38,472 bases of DNA from a virus. Position numbers and translations under genes: made by a program. Under the pieces are notes generated by a model. The model did not search any database, was not told the origin of the DNA, and saw nothing but the letters and a program-made list of their open reading frames with translations. Shown piece after piece: positions 6,804-15,157 of this stretch. Position 1 is the first letter of the stretch. The number at the start of each line of letters is the position of its first letter. Where the stretch lies: the IMG/VR virus record IMGVR_UViG_3300031784_000087, positions 1 through 38,472 of that record; one strand, given 5' to 3'.

Positions 6804-7075
6804 AAACGTCTGTACATAGGATGTCTACAGTTGAAGCGGCAAAGAAGTTTGACGACTGTTCAGTAGACTTCATCTGGGTCGATGCTGGTCATGAGTATGA
6901 AGATGTCATGGCTGATCTTGAGGCATGGTGGCCTAAACTTAAAGTGCAGGGTATTATAGGCGGGGATGACTTTCCGATGCTCGGCGTAGAATCGGCAGTT
7001 AAAGAATTTTTCCCGGCCTTTGAGACTGGCTCCGAGAACGGTTGGTCGTGGTGGCGGGTACGCAAGAGAGGCTAA
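6521..7075 (+). CDS. Class I SAM-dependent methyltransferase (184 aa)
   Basis: Motif I is FVELGCWKGKSASFL (residues about 31-45), and an acidic motif DFIWVDAGHEYEDVM follows near 115-130. This is the layout of Methyltransf_24-type enzymes that often act on sugars or small molecules. ATG 6521 has GAGG 7 nt upstream and lies inside the HNH reading frame. The stop is 6 bp before the portal. The substrate is unknown; the nearby glycosyltransferase makes a sugar methylation plausible. Confidence 0.8.
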   Translation: MDHYFEGIQGWFNFQGPYRQAVREFQDGSVFVELGCWKGKSASFLCVEVANSGKEISLNFIDHWGGSDEEAHKADAELERVFDIFKSNVAKSGVKTSVHRMSTVEAAKKFDDCSVDFIWVDAGHEYEDVMADLEAWWPKLKVQGIIGGDDFPMLGVESAVKEFFPAFETGSENGWSWWRVRKRG

Positions 7076-7081
7076 AAGTCC

Positions 7082-9244
7082 ATGCAGGGTATTGAGCGAT
7101 CAAACTACAACCCCGATCTGATCCCCATGTCTGCCGATGGATCGGATGATGTCTCTTACAACCCTGAGACTGGCTTTGTCGCTCAGTTGAACGAGCCGAT
7201 GGACGAGGAAGAGTTCCGATATACGGTCTTCCAAGCCATTGAAGACGCCCAGACCTACATCGATAGCTATATCGCCCCTGAGCGCGAACAGGCTATGTCC
7301 TACTACTTGGCTAATCCCTTCGGGAACGAAGAGGATGGCCGGTCTCAGGTGGTCCTGACCGAGGTCCGTGACACGATCTTGGCTATGCTGCCGTCCTTGC
7401 TCCGTATCTTCACGGGTGGCGACAAGGTTCTGGAGTTCGTGCCCAAGGGACCAGAGGACGTTGAGGTGGCCCAGCAGGCCACTGACATGATCGACTACAT
7501 TTTCATGCAGGAGAACAACGGCTTCCGTGTCCTCCACGACGCTATGAAAGATGGGCTGCTTCTCAAGACCGGCGTCCTGACTTGGTACAAGCTGGACGAT
7601 GAGAAGGTCGAGTACTACTCATATTCGAACCTTACCCGCGACGAGGCCAGCTTCATCTTGAGCGATCCAACCGTTGAGATGGAATCGTTTGAAGAGGTGG
7701 TAGATATGATGACGGGGGAGATTCGCATCTCCATGTCCGTCCGTCGCAAGGTTACTACGCCTCGCTTCGTTATTGAGTGCATCCCTCCAGAACAGTTCCT
7801 GATCGACAACGAGGCCACCAGCTTCGATGACGCTATCTATGTGGCTCGTCGTAAGCTGGCGACGATCTCTGAGCTTGTGGCGATGGGCTACGACCGCTCT
7901 ATCCTCGAAGAGAACGCCGGGACCGGCGGCTTCGAGATGAACAACGAGGTCATTACCCGCAACCCGGCTGACCAGTCGTTCTTTGGTCTTTCTCTGGGCA
8001 ACGATGAGACGACCGACAAGGTTTTCTACGTCGAATCGTATATCCGCGTGGACAAGGACGGCGACGGTATCGCTGAACTGCACAAGGTCTGCACGGTGGG
8101 CAACGGGGCCTACATCCTGCATGACGAGATCGTTCAGGATATTCCGTTTTCTATCCTTGCACCAGACCCGACTCCCCACACGATCTTCGGGCAGTCGATT
8201 GCTGACCAGACGATGGACCTTCAGCTTATCAAGTCCTCCATCATGCGTAATACGCTGGACAGTCTGGCCCAGTCGATCCACCCCCGCACCGGGTTTGTTG
8301 AGGGCCAGGTCAATATTGACGATCTCATGAACAATGAGACTGGCGCTCTGATCCGTATGCGCTCCCCCGGCGCTATTGTCCCGTTCACGACCCCGTTCGT
8401 AGGCCAGCAGGCGCTCGGCGTCATGTCCTACATGGACGAAATCAAGACCCAGAGGACCGGCATCTCGCGTACCTCTCAAGGCCTGGATGCTGACGTACTG
8501 CAATCGACCACCCGTGCGGCTGTACAGGCGCAGTTGTCAGCATCTCAGGACCGTATTGAGATGATTGCCCGCATCTTCGCAGATGGCCTTAAAAGGTGCT
8601 TTCAAGGGCTCCTTAAACTGGTCGTCAGGCATCAGGACAAGGCCAAGGTCATCCGTCTGCGTGGCAAGTTTGTGCCCATCGACCCTCGCGGCTGGGATGC
8701 CGGTATGGATATGGTCGTCAACATCGCGCTTGGGCGCGGTTCTGATGACCAGAAGATGATTTTCCTGAACCAATTGGCTCAGAAGCAGGAAATGGTCATC
8801 GAGAAGTATGGCCCCTACAACCCGCTTGTGGACCTTCAGCAGTATCGCGCCACTCTGGCCCAGATCATCCAGCTTTCCGGCTTCCAAGACCCGTCACAGT
8901 TCGTGAAGGAAGTGACGCCAGAGGCTGTTCAGCAGTTCATGTCTCAGATGAGCGAAAACAAGACGCCAGACCCGGCTGAAATGCTTGCGAAGGTTGAGGC
9001 TGACAAGACGAAGGCTGACATTGTTATCAATGCGGCAAAGCAGGAGCTTGATCGTCAGAAAGCCATCGCAGATGCCGATCTGAAGCGCGACCAGTTGATG
9101 GCCGACTTCATGCTGCGGGCTTACGAAATCCAAGCGAAGTACGGAACGCAGATCGATGTTGCCCTGATTAAGGCTGAACTCGACAGTCAGCGCGCTGATC
9201 TTCAGGCGACATTCGCAGCGTCTCCGGTTCAGGTGGGGATTTGA
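7082..9244 (+). CDS. Portal protein, P22-like (720 aa)
   Basis: The portal is a dodecameric ring at one capsid vertex through which terminase packs and ejects DNA. Residues 40-150 (QAIEDAQTYIDSYIAPERE, ARVVLTEV-like segment at SQVVLTEVRDT, LRIFTGGDKVLEF) match the P22-type portal fold. The central part is the clip/stem region with SIMRNTLDSLAQS. Residues about 610-690 form a long Lys/Asp/Ala coiled coil comparable to the P22 barrel helix. It lies upstream of scaffold and capsid, as usual. Confidence 0.93.
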   Translation: MQGIERSNYNPDLIPMSADGSDDVSYNPETGFVAQLNEPMDEEEFRYTVFQAIEDAQTYIDSYIAPEREQAMSYYLANPFGNEEDGRSQVVLTEVRDTILAMLPSLLRIFTGGDKVLEFVPKGPEDVEVAQQATDMIDYIFMQENNGFRVLHDAMKDGLLLKTGVLTWYKLDDEKVEYYSYSNLTRDEASFILSDPTVEMESFEEVVDMMTGEIRISMSVRRKVTTPRFVIECIPPEQFLIDNEATSFDDAIYVARRKLATISELVAMGYDRSILEENAGTGGFEMNNEVITRNPADQSFFGLSLGNDETTDKVFYVESYIRVDKDGDGIAELHKVCTVGNGAYILHDEIVQDIPFSILAPDPTPHTIFGQSIADQTMDLQLIKSSIMRNTLDSLAQSIHPRTGFVEGQVNIDDLMNNETGALIRMRSPGAIVPFTTPFVGQQALGVMSYMDEIKTQRTGISRTSQGLDADVLQSTTRAAVQAQLSASQDRIEMIARIFADGLKRCFQGLLKLVVRHQDKAKVIRLRGKFVPIDPRGWDAGMDMVVNIALGRGSDDQKMIFLNQLAQKQEMVIEKYGPYNPLVDLQQYRATLAQIIQLSGFQDPSQFVKEVTPEAVQQFMSQMSENKTPDPAEMLAKVEADKTKADIVINAAKQELDRQKAIADADLKRDQLMADFMLRAYEIQAKYGTQIDVALIKAELDSQRADLQATFAASPVQVGI

Positions 9245-9888
9245 TGCTTTCTGAGCTTCAGATCAACGCAATCAATGAATCAACCAAGGTTCTTGTTGAG
9301 AGCGGGCAGTATATTCTTCAAGCCCATAGGTTTGGGCTGGACGAGATAGATCACGCCCTAAAGTTGTTGCATTGGGCAAATATTCCGCATGGGGCCAAGG
9401 TGGTCGATCTGGGTAGCGGGACCGGCGCAGTGGCATCTATCTGGTCTAAGTTTAGGGGTGACCTTAGCTTCTGCTTGGTCAACCTAAGCAAGTTTCAGTT
9501 GAGTTTGCTCCCTAAGTTCTGTGAACAAATTTGCTGCAACATGGAGCAAGTTCCAGTTCCGGACGGCGAGTTTGATGCGGCTATTTGCATGTTCTCGATA
9601 GGGCATACGAATCATGAGGCGTCACTGGCTGAGATGAGCCGCATAGTGAAGCCTGGTGGCATTGTTTTTGTCTATGACATGGTTGGAAAGAGCCCGAGAT
9701 TGTCTGAGCTTTTTTACAACCTTCTGGACAAAGAAGAGATGGAAGGAATCGCAAAAAACTGCGGTCTTTCTTTGGATTATTACATGGAACCGGCAGATCA
9801 GGGGTGTTCTGCTTCGACTATGGAAGGTTTTGACGAGGTTTTCGGACCACTCAAACCAGCCATCTGGCGATGGGTTAAGGGGGTCTGA
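9244..9888 (+). CDS. SAM-dependent methyltransferase, Methyltransf_11-like (214 aa)
   Basis: Motif I is KVVDLGSGTGAVA (about 52-64), and FDAAICMFSIGHT plus VKPGGIVFVYDM give the post-I and motif III signatures of a Rossmann methyltransferase. ATG 9244 overlaps the portal stop (TGATG), so translation is coupled. It sits between portal and scaffold, where a methyltransferase is not a usual resident, so it is a moron-like insertion. Its target could be a sugar, lipid or protein. Confidence 0.85.
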   Translation: MLSELQINAINESTKVLVESGQYILQAHRFGLDEIDHALKLLHWANIPHGAKVVDLGSGTGAVASIWSKFRGDLSFCLVNLSKFQLSLLPKFCEQICCNMEQVPVPDGEFDAAICMFSIGHTNHEASLAEMSRIVKPGGIVFVYDMVGKSPRLSELFYNLLDKEEMEGIAKNCGLSLDYYMEPADQGCSASTMEGFDEVFGPLKPAIWRWVKGV

Positions 9889-10142
9889 TGTCAACTTATG
9901 AGCAAGAAGAGCTTTGGCGATCTGCCAAGGCTTTTGCGGGAGACAAGCTCTTTAACGAGATTTTTGAGCGTCTGACCGAGAAATACATTCAGACATGGGC
10001 AACTTCCGACCCCGGAGATGCCGTTGTCAGGGACGATGCGTATCACATGGTGCGCGCCGTGGCTTCACTTAGGACTGAGCTAACTGCCTTGGCGGCAGAG
10101 CCAGATGTCGTGAAGTTCAACAGTCGCTTGAAGCGATCATGA
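9888..10142 (+). CDS. Conserved small head-region protein (84 aa)
   Basis: ATG 9888 overlaps the preceding stop (TGATG) behind AAGGGGG. It is predicted all-helical, with LFNEIFERLTEKYIQTWATSD and DDAYHMVRAVASLRTEL. Proteins of this size and pattern commonly lie between portal and scaffold in podoviruses. The exact role in procapsid assembly is unknown. Confidence 0.75.
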   Translation: MSTYEQEELWRSAKAFAGDKLFNEIFERLTEKYIQTWATSDPGDAVVRDDAYHMVRAVASLRTELTALAAEPDVVKFNSRLKRS

Positions 10143-10157
10143 TTAAGGGGTAAAACT

Positions 10158-11177
10158 ATGAATACAACCGAACAATCGCAGCCTGGCGAACTCGGTACAG
10201 CAGATGTCGCTGCCCGCATTTCGGCTTTCCTGGACGGAGGTGATCCGCAACCAGCCCCGAAAGAAGGTCGTGGCAATGCCGAAGTCGAAGAGACAGAGGC
10301 GGCGGCTGATGCGTCCGAAGAGACTTCAGTGGAAGACGGAGAGGCAACCGAAGAGGTTCCGTCAGATACCGAAGAGGATGCAGAGGTCGAGGCAGCGGAA
10401 GATGGCAGCGATGCTGACACCGACCCTGATGCTCTCGTCACCGTCAAGATTGACGGCAAGGTCGAGAAGATCACGGTAAAGGAAGCAGCAGAGGGTTATC
10501 AGAGGCAGGCCGATTACCAACGCAAGACGCAGGCACTGGCTGAAGAGCGTAAAGCTATTGAGTCGGTACGCCAGCAAACGGAAGCGGAACGGGCTTATTA
10601 TGCAAGTACCGTATCCCAGCTTCGGAGCCAACTTGAGTCCTTTGCGCCTCAAGAGCCCGACTGGAATAGGCTGCATCAAGAAGACCCGATTAACTTCCCG
10701 ATAATTGAGAAACAGTGGCGAGACTATAAGGCCAATCTTCAGGCAGTTCAGCAGGAAGAAGCCCGTCTCAAGCAACTCGCTTATCAGGAAGAACAGTACA
10801 AGCTCCAGAATGTTGTCGAAGAAGGACGCAAGTTCATCATCGATAAAATGCCGGAGTGGAAAGATGAAGCGAAATGGAATGCGGCCCGTGGGCAGCTTCG
10901 CGAGTATGGCAAAAAGATTGGCTATACGGACGAAGAACTCGCAATGGCTTATGACCCTCGCGCCATCTTAGTGCTGGAAAAGGCCCGTCGCTATGACGCG
11001 CTTCAGAGCAATTCGCCGAAACCAAACCAAAAGGCGACTCCGAAGCCGTTGAAGCAAGGGACAAACGCACAGTCTCCGCGCCGTGAGAATGATCTTGCAA
11101 AGGTAAAACAGCGTCTCAAATCATCTGGCCACGTCAATGACGCGGCTGCACTCTTTGCAATGCTCGACAGGAGATAA
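10158..11177 (+). CDS. Scaffolding protein (339 aa)
   Basis: This is the internal assembly scaffold of the procapsid, removed before or during packaging. Residues 35-95 are an acidic, disordered Glu/Asp/Ala-rich stretch. Residues 115-235 form long charged coiled coils (QADYQRKTQALAEERKAIES, VQQEEARLKQLAYQEEQ). The basic C-terminus (KVKQRLKSSGHVNDAAALF) is the expected capsid-binding helix. The gene lies directly before the major capsid gene, the standard order. Confidence 0.88.
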   Translation: MNTTEQSQPGELGTADVAARISAFLDGGDPQPAPKEGRGNAEVEETEAAADASEETSVEDGEATEEVPSDTEEDAEVEAAEDGSDADTDPDALVTVKIDGKVEKITVKEAAEGYQRQADYQRKTQALAEERKAIESVRQQTEAERAYYASTVSQLRSQLESFAPQEPDWNRLHQEDPINFPIIEKQWRDYKANLQAVQQEEARLKQLAYQEEQYKLQNVVEEGRKFIIDKMPEWKDEAKWNAARGQLREYGKKIGYTDEELAMAYDPRAILVLEKARRYDALQSNSPKPNQKATPKPLKQGTNAQSPRRENDLAKVKQRLKSSGHVNDAAALFAMLDRR

Positions 11178-11181
11178 GCAT

Positions 11182-12162
11182 ATGGCTTCGGTTACTAAGG
11201 CAACGACCTACGACAACGTCAACGCGATCCGCGAAGACCTTGCCAACATCATCTACGACATCTCGCCCGTTGACACGCCTTTCATGTCCAACATTGGCCG
11301 TGACACTGCGTCCAACACCTACTTCGAGTGGCAGCAGGATTCTCTTGCCGCCGTTAACACATCGAATGCCGCCATCGAAGGTGCCGCAGCAGGCGATGCT
11401 GACTTCGTTGCGACTGTTCGCACGGCCAACTACGCTCAGATCAGCACGGCTATCGTGTCTGTTTCGGGTACGGCTGATGCAACGAACAACGCGGGTATGC
11501 GTACCCTCATGGCCTACGAAACCGCGAAGAAAGCTAAAGAGCTGAAGCGCGATATGGAAGCCATCCTCACCAGCAACCAGGCTGGCGTCGCTGGCAACAA
11601 CTCGACGGCTCGTAAGACCGCTGGTCTTCCGGCTTGGCTGAACGCCAACTATCAGGCGAACGGTGCTACCGTTTCCACGATGTCTGGCGCTTCGGGCAAC
11701 GGCTATCCGAACGCTGCTTGGACCTCGCTCTCGACTTCGACGGACGTTGCTCTGACGGAGACGATGCTCAAGACTGCTATCCAGCAGGTTTGGGAAGACG
11801 GTGGCGACCCGAAAATCTTCATGGTCAACGCCTACAACAAGACTGTGGCTTCTGCGTTCTCGGGCCTCGCCCAGCAGCGCATTAACTACACGACTGCGAC
11901 GCCGCTCAAGATCATCGCGACGGCTGACGTTTACCTTGGTGACTTCGGTGAGGTGGCTATTGTCCCGAACCGCTTCCAGCCGGGTAACTTCGCCTTCGTG
12001 CTCGACCCTGAGTACGCTTCGGTCTCGTACCTCCGTCCGTTCCGCACTGTTGACATCGCCAAGACCGGCGACTTCGACAAGAAGGAGATGATCGTTGAGT
12101 ACGGCCTCCGCATCAAGAGCCAGAACGCTCATGCGGTCATCGCGAACCTCATCGCTTCGTAA
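11182..12162 (+). CDS. Major capsid protein, SU10/DUF5309 family (326 aa)
   Basis: Forms the HK97-fold icosahedral shell. ATG 11182 has AGGAGATAAG just upstream. The N-terminus TYDNVNAIREDLANIIYDIS followed by PVDTPFMSNIG is the diagnostic start of SU10-type capsid proteins. TSNAAIEGAAAGDAD and VSVSGTADATNNAG segments belong to the E-loop/P-domain, and VEYGLRIKSQNAHAVIANL ends the protein. It is the most regularly codon-biased gene of the window, as expected for an abundant protein. Confidence 0.93.
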   Translation: MASVTKATTYDNVNAIREDLANIIYDISPVDTPFMSNIGRDTASNTYFEWQQDSLAAVNTSNAAIEGAAAGDADFVATVRTANYAQISTAIVSVSGTADATNNAGMRTLMAYETAKKAKELKRDMEAILTSNQAGVAGNNSTARKTAGLPAWLNANYQANGATVSTMSGASGNGYPNAAWTSLSTSTDVALTETMLKTAIQQVWEDGGDPKIFMVNAYNKTVASAFSGLAQQRINYTTATPLKIIATADVYLGDFGEVAIVPNRFQPGNFAFVLDPEYASVSYLRPFRTVDIAKTGDFDKKEMIVEYGLRIKSQNAHAVIANLIAS

Positions 12163-12170
12163 GCAAAAAG

Positions 12171-12194
12171 GAGGGGCGGGTCTTCCCGTCCCTC
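12171..12194 (+). terminator. Strong hairpin after the capsid gene
   Basis: GAGGGGCGGG (12171-12180), loop TCTT and CCCGTCCCTC (12185-12194) form a 10-bp stem with one G-U pair, 8 bp after the capsid stop. There is no T-run, so it more likely stabilises the capsid mRNA end or attenuates transcription than fully terminates it. Confidence 0.55.
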
Positions 12195-12212
12195 CAACCT
12201 ATAGGGGAAACC

Positions 12213-12542
12213 ATGTCTGAAGAATACCGCCCTGCTTCCTTTGATCTTTCGTACGACTCGCACTCTGGAACCCTCCAGAAGATGCACATCACGAACGATC
12301 AAAAGTTGATCTTCGAATCAACCGTTGAAATTGACGATCTTGCTGAAAGAAACAAGTTTGACCGAGACAGCCTGTCTCGTAACGAAAAGCTGCCTGACGG
12401 TATGGTTCGTGTGGCTAGTCTTCCCATGCTGATCTACCAAGACCTGAAGCAGCGTGGTATTCTGGACGACAAGGCCGCTCTGCGTAAGTGGCTCCAATCC
12501 GAAGAGGCCCGTCCCTTCAGGACGCACTGGGTGGCAAGCTGA
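12213..12542 (+). CDS. Conserved phage protein between capsid and adaptor (109 aa)
   Basis: ATG 12213 has AGGGGAAACC upstream. The C-terminal region LPMLIYQDLKQRGILDD followed by ALRKWLQSEEARPFRTHWV is a conserved pattern in podovirus head clusters. Its stop overlaps the adaptor start (TGATG). It probably has a small structural or assembly role; function unknown. Confidence 0.75.
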   Translation: MSEEYRPASFDLSYDSHSGTLQKMHITNDQKLIFESTVEIDDLAERNKFDRDSLSRNEKLPDGMVRVASLPMLIYQDLKQRGILDDKAALRKWLQSEEARPFRTHWVAS

Positions 12543-13165
12543 TGGCAATCATTACCAACTATTCCACCCTGCAAAGTACTATTGCCGACTACCTGAATAG
12601 GCAGGATTTGACGGCTCAGATTCCGACATTCATCCAGCTTGCCGAAGCTGACATGAACACGCGCCTGCGTACCCGCGAAATGATCGTCCGTGCGACGACC
12701 ACCAATGACGACGAGTTCGTGCGCCTGCCTCTCGACTTCCTTGAGTCGATCAACCTCCAGTTGACGGATGGCCAGAGCCCTCTGCGCTTTGTGACGCTGG
12801 ACGAGGCTGACATCATCAACAAACGCCAGACGTACAACGCTCCTACGTTCTATTCTCTTATGAATGGCGCAATTGAGCTTGTTCCGCCTCCTGCGACTGG
12901 GGCTGACGTAGAGATTGAGATGGTCTACTACGGTAAGATCACGGCTCTTTCGACCGAAAATACGTCGAACTGGCTTCTTCTCAAGGCCCCAGATGTTTAT
13001 CTTTATGGGGCTCTTGTTCATGCCGCTCCGTTCTTGATGGACGATCAGCGCATTTCAGTTTTTGGCTCGTTCTACTCTCAGAGGATCGAAGCTTTGAATG
13101 ATGAGTCGCAGAAGTCCCTGCATAGCGGCTCTCCACTCGTTGCGAGAACCCGCAGGGTCTACTGA
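12542..13165 (+). CDS. Head-to-tail adaptor, P22 gp4-like (207 aa)
   Basis: The first of the proteins that close the portal and dock the tail. The N-terminus STLQSTIADYLNRQDL, then FIQLAEADMNTRLRTREM, is the typical gp4-like helical start. The remaining residues are beta-rich (FVRLPLDFLESINLQL) and the C-terminus is a helical arm. Start ATG 12542 is coupled to the preceding stop. Position right after capsid genes supports the call. Confidence 0.85.
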   Translation: MAIITNYSTLQSTIADYLNRQDLTAQIPTFIQLAEADMNTRLRTREMIVRATTTNDDEFVRLPLDFLESINLQLTDGQSPLRFVTLDEADIINKRQTYNAPTFYSLMNGAIELVPPPATGADVEIEMVYYGKITALSTENTSNWLLLKAPDVYLYGALVHAAPFLMDDQRISVFGSFYSQRIEALNDESQKSLHSGSPLVARTRRVY

Positions 13166-13178
13166 ATAGGAGATAAGA

Positions 13179-13607
13179 ATGTCCAAGTCGAACGCCTTCG
13201 AGAATGACCTCCTTGAACTGATTTTCAACGCTGTCGCTATCGCCAATCTGGCTGACAATGCTGCTTCGTCTCCTTTGACGAACCTGTATGTGTCGCTCCA
13301 CACGGCTGACCCCGGCGAGGCTGGAAACCAGTCCACCAGCGAGATCGCGTACACCAGCTATGCCCGCGTAGCTGTTGCCCGCTCTGCTGGCGGTTGGACG
13401 GTTACAGGTAACTCTGTCTCGCCTACTGCCAATATCGACTTTCCGGCTGCTACTGGCGGCTCTGGAACTGCGACATACTTCGGTGTTGGCTCGGCTTCGT
13501 CTGGTACGGGCGTTCTGTACTACAGCGGAACTGTGACGCCTAACATTGCTATTTCTTCTGGTGTCACCCCGCGTCTTACTACGGCTTCCACGATCACTGA
13601 AGAGTAA
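13179..13607 (+). CDS. Small tail protein, beta-sandwich (142 aa)
   Basis: ATG 13179 follows AGGAGATAAGA. The segment SSPLTNLYVSLHTADPGEAG is the signature of a phage tail-fibre-associated family (LYVALHTADPG proteins). It continues with Ser/Thr/Gly-rich beta strands. It probably forms a trimeric or oligomeric connector between fibres and tail. Called from motif and from the fibre genes behind it. Confidence 0.75.
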   Translation: MSKSNAFENDLLELIFNAVAIANLADNAASSPLTNLYVSLHTADPGEAGNQSTSEIAYTSYARVAVARSAGGWTVTGNSVSPTANIDFPAATGGSGTATYFGVGSASSGTGVLYYSGTVTPNIAISSGVTPRLTTASTITEE

Positions 13608-13612
13608 TAGTC

Positions 13613-14917
13613 ATGGCGCACGTTACAGCGGATCGCGTCAGGGACACTTCGACTTCGACCAGCACCGGGAACTTCGTTGTTTCCGGTACTGCGCCGTCTG
13701 GCTTCCGTACGTTGTCGGCTGTTTTGTCTGTCAATGACACCTTCTACTATGCCATTCAGTCGCAAGGAGCGAACGAGTGGGAAGTTGGCATTGGAACATA
13801 CTCGTCGGCAAATACGTTCGCGCGCACCACTGTCCTTTCGTCTTCCAATGCCGGGTCTGCTGTTAATTTCTCGGCTGGCACGAAGGATGTGTTCCTGACG
13901 CTCGCAGCGGCTAGAACAATTCAAAGCGATGCTTCTGGCTCCGTTGGAACCATTCAGTTTGCGGCTGGAACTGTCTCAGCGCCAGGAATAACAACTGTTG
14001 GAGATACCAATACAGGCATCTTCTTCCCTGCCGCTGACACGATTGCTTTCTCGACTGCCGGGACGGAAGACTTTCGCATTGGATCGTCCGGCCAACTTGG
14101 TATCCAGGGCGCAAACTACGGCACATCTGGTCAGGTTTTGACATCCGGCGGCTCTGGTGCTGCGCCTTCGTGGGCTGCTCCAGCAAGTTCTGTCATTAAC
14201 GTCCAACCTTTTGACTCTTCAGGATTCTGGACAAAACCATCCGGCTATAGCGCATCATCGCGTGTTCTTGTCCAGTGTTGGGGGGGCGGTGGTTCTGGTG
14301 CTCGCCAGTCAACTGCTACCTCTTGCGGCGGCGGCGGCGGTGGCGGCTACAACGAACGCTGGCTTAGTCTTTCTCAAATGGGGGCTAGTGAAACAATTAC
14401 CATTGGTGCTGGTGGCGCTTCCCGCACGGGTTCTAATCAGGCTGGCGCTCAGGGCGGGGATACAAGCGTCGGTACTTTGGTTTTTGCTTATGGCGGGGCT
14501 GGTGGCACTTTAACCTCCGGTGGCGGTGGCGGTGGCGGCCAATTATCCGCTGCTTCTGGTATAACTCCGGGACGACCTTTCGTTTTAACAGGTGCCGGAA
14601 CCGACGAAATTCAAGGCAATGGCAGTACAACTAACATCGGCGTAGCAAACAGAAACGCTGCTTTGTTTCATGGTGGCGGCGGTGGTTTTGGAACTGTTGC
14701 GGCTCAGTCTGGAAGTGGCAGCGTCTGGGGCGGCGGCGGCGGTGGTGGTGGTAACGCTACTGCGGCACCCGGAACATCTTCTTACGGCGGCAACGGCGGC
14801 GCTGGCGGCGCAACAGGTACGGCAGGAACTCAGCCCGGCGGGGGTGGGGGTGGTGGCACATCCACTTCAGGCGCTGGTGCCGCTGGCCGCGTGATTATCA
14901 CCGTCTTCCCGGCGTAA
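13613..14917 (+). CDS. Tail fibre / adhesin with polyglycine sandwich domain (434 aa)
   Basis: Residues 1-100 (ADRVRDTSTSTSTGNFVV ... NDTFYYAIQSQGANEWEVGIG) are a common phage tail-attachment domain. Residues 156-188 carry a 31-residue module shared with the fibre at 15965. From about 200 to the end the protein is built of long Gly runs (seven of at least four Gly) beginning WTKPSGYSASSRVLVQCWGGG. These match the polyglycine type-II helix sandwich of phage adhesins such as S16 gp38. The variable loops between Gly runs would bind host receptors. No assembly chaperone of gp57 type is recognised next to it. Confidence 0.8.
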   Translation: MAHVTADRVRDTSTSTSTGNFVVSGTAPSGFRTLSAVLSVNDTFYYAIQSQGANEWEVGIGTYSSANTFARTTVLSSSNAGSAVNFSAGTKDVFLTLAAARTIQSDASGSVGTIQFAAGTVSAPGITTVGDTNTGIFFPAADTIAFSTAGTEDFRIGSSGQLGIQGANYGTSGQVLTSGGSGAAPSWAAPASSVINVQPFDSSGFWTKPSGYSASSRVLVQCWGGGGSGARQSTATSCGGGGGGGYNERWLSLSQMGASETITIGAGGASRTGSNQAGAQGGDTSVGTLVFAYGGAGGTLTSGGGGGGGQLSAASGITPGRPFVLTGAGTDEIQGNGSTTNIGVANRNAALFHGGGGGFGTVAAQSGSGSVWGGGGGGGGNATAAPGTSSYGGNGGAGGATGTAGTQPGGGGGGGTSTSGAGAAGRVIITVFPA

Positions 14918-14927
14918 GGAGAGAATG

Positions 14928-15122
14928 ATGTCTAATTACGCTGTTATCAATTCTGAAACCAACATCTGCGACAATGTTATCTTGCTGGATGAAGGCTCCT
15001 CGTGGACGCCTCCCGCCTCGCATTACATCGTAAATATTGATGAAGGGCAGGGCGGTATTTTCTGGAGCTACGATCCTGCCACACAGACTTGGTCTCCTCC
15101 TCCTGAGCCAATTGAAACATAA
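14928..15122 (+). CDS. Small tail-fibre-associated protein (64 aa)
   Basis: ATG 14928 lies 6 nt behind AGGAG, preferred to ATG 14925. The sequence MSNYAVINSETNICDNVILL and the Trp-rich SSWTPPASHYIV and TQTWSPPPEP resemble short beta proteins that follow fibre genes and may be fibre chaperones or tip proteins. Role is inferred only from position. Confidence 0.65.
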   Translation: MSNYAVINSETNICDNVILLDEGSSWTPPASHYIVNIDEGQGGIFWSYDPATQTWSPPPEPIET

Positions 15123-15157
15123 AACTAAATCCTCAAAATTAGTGGATGTATTAGGGA

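Noticed and set aside
7619-8503. Long minus-strand open frame inside the portal gene
   Set aside because: A shadow of the GC-rich third codon positions of the portal; no ribosome site and no neighbours on that strand.
11134-12132. Minus-strand frame of 332 codons antisense to the capsid gene
   Set aside because: Mirror image of a highly codon-biased capsid gene. Its Arg/Val/Asp-rich sequence has no recognisable domain.
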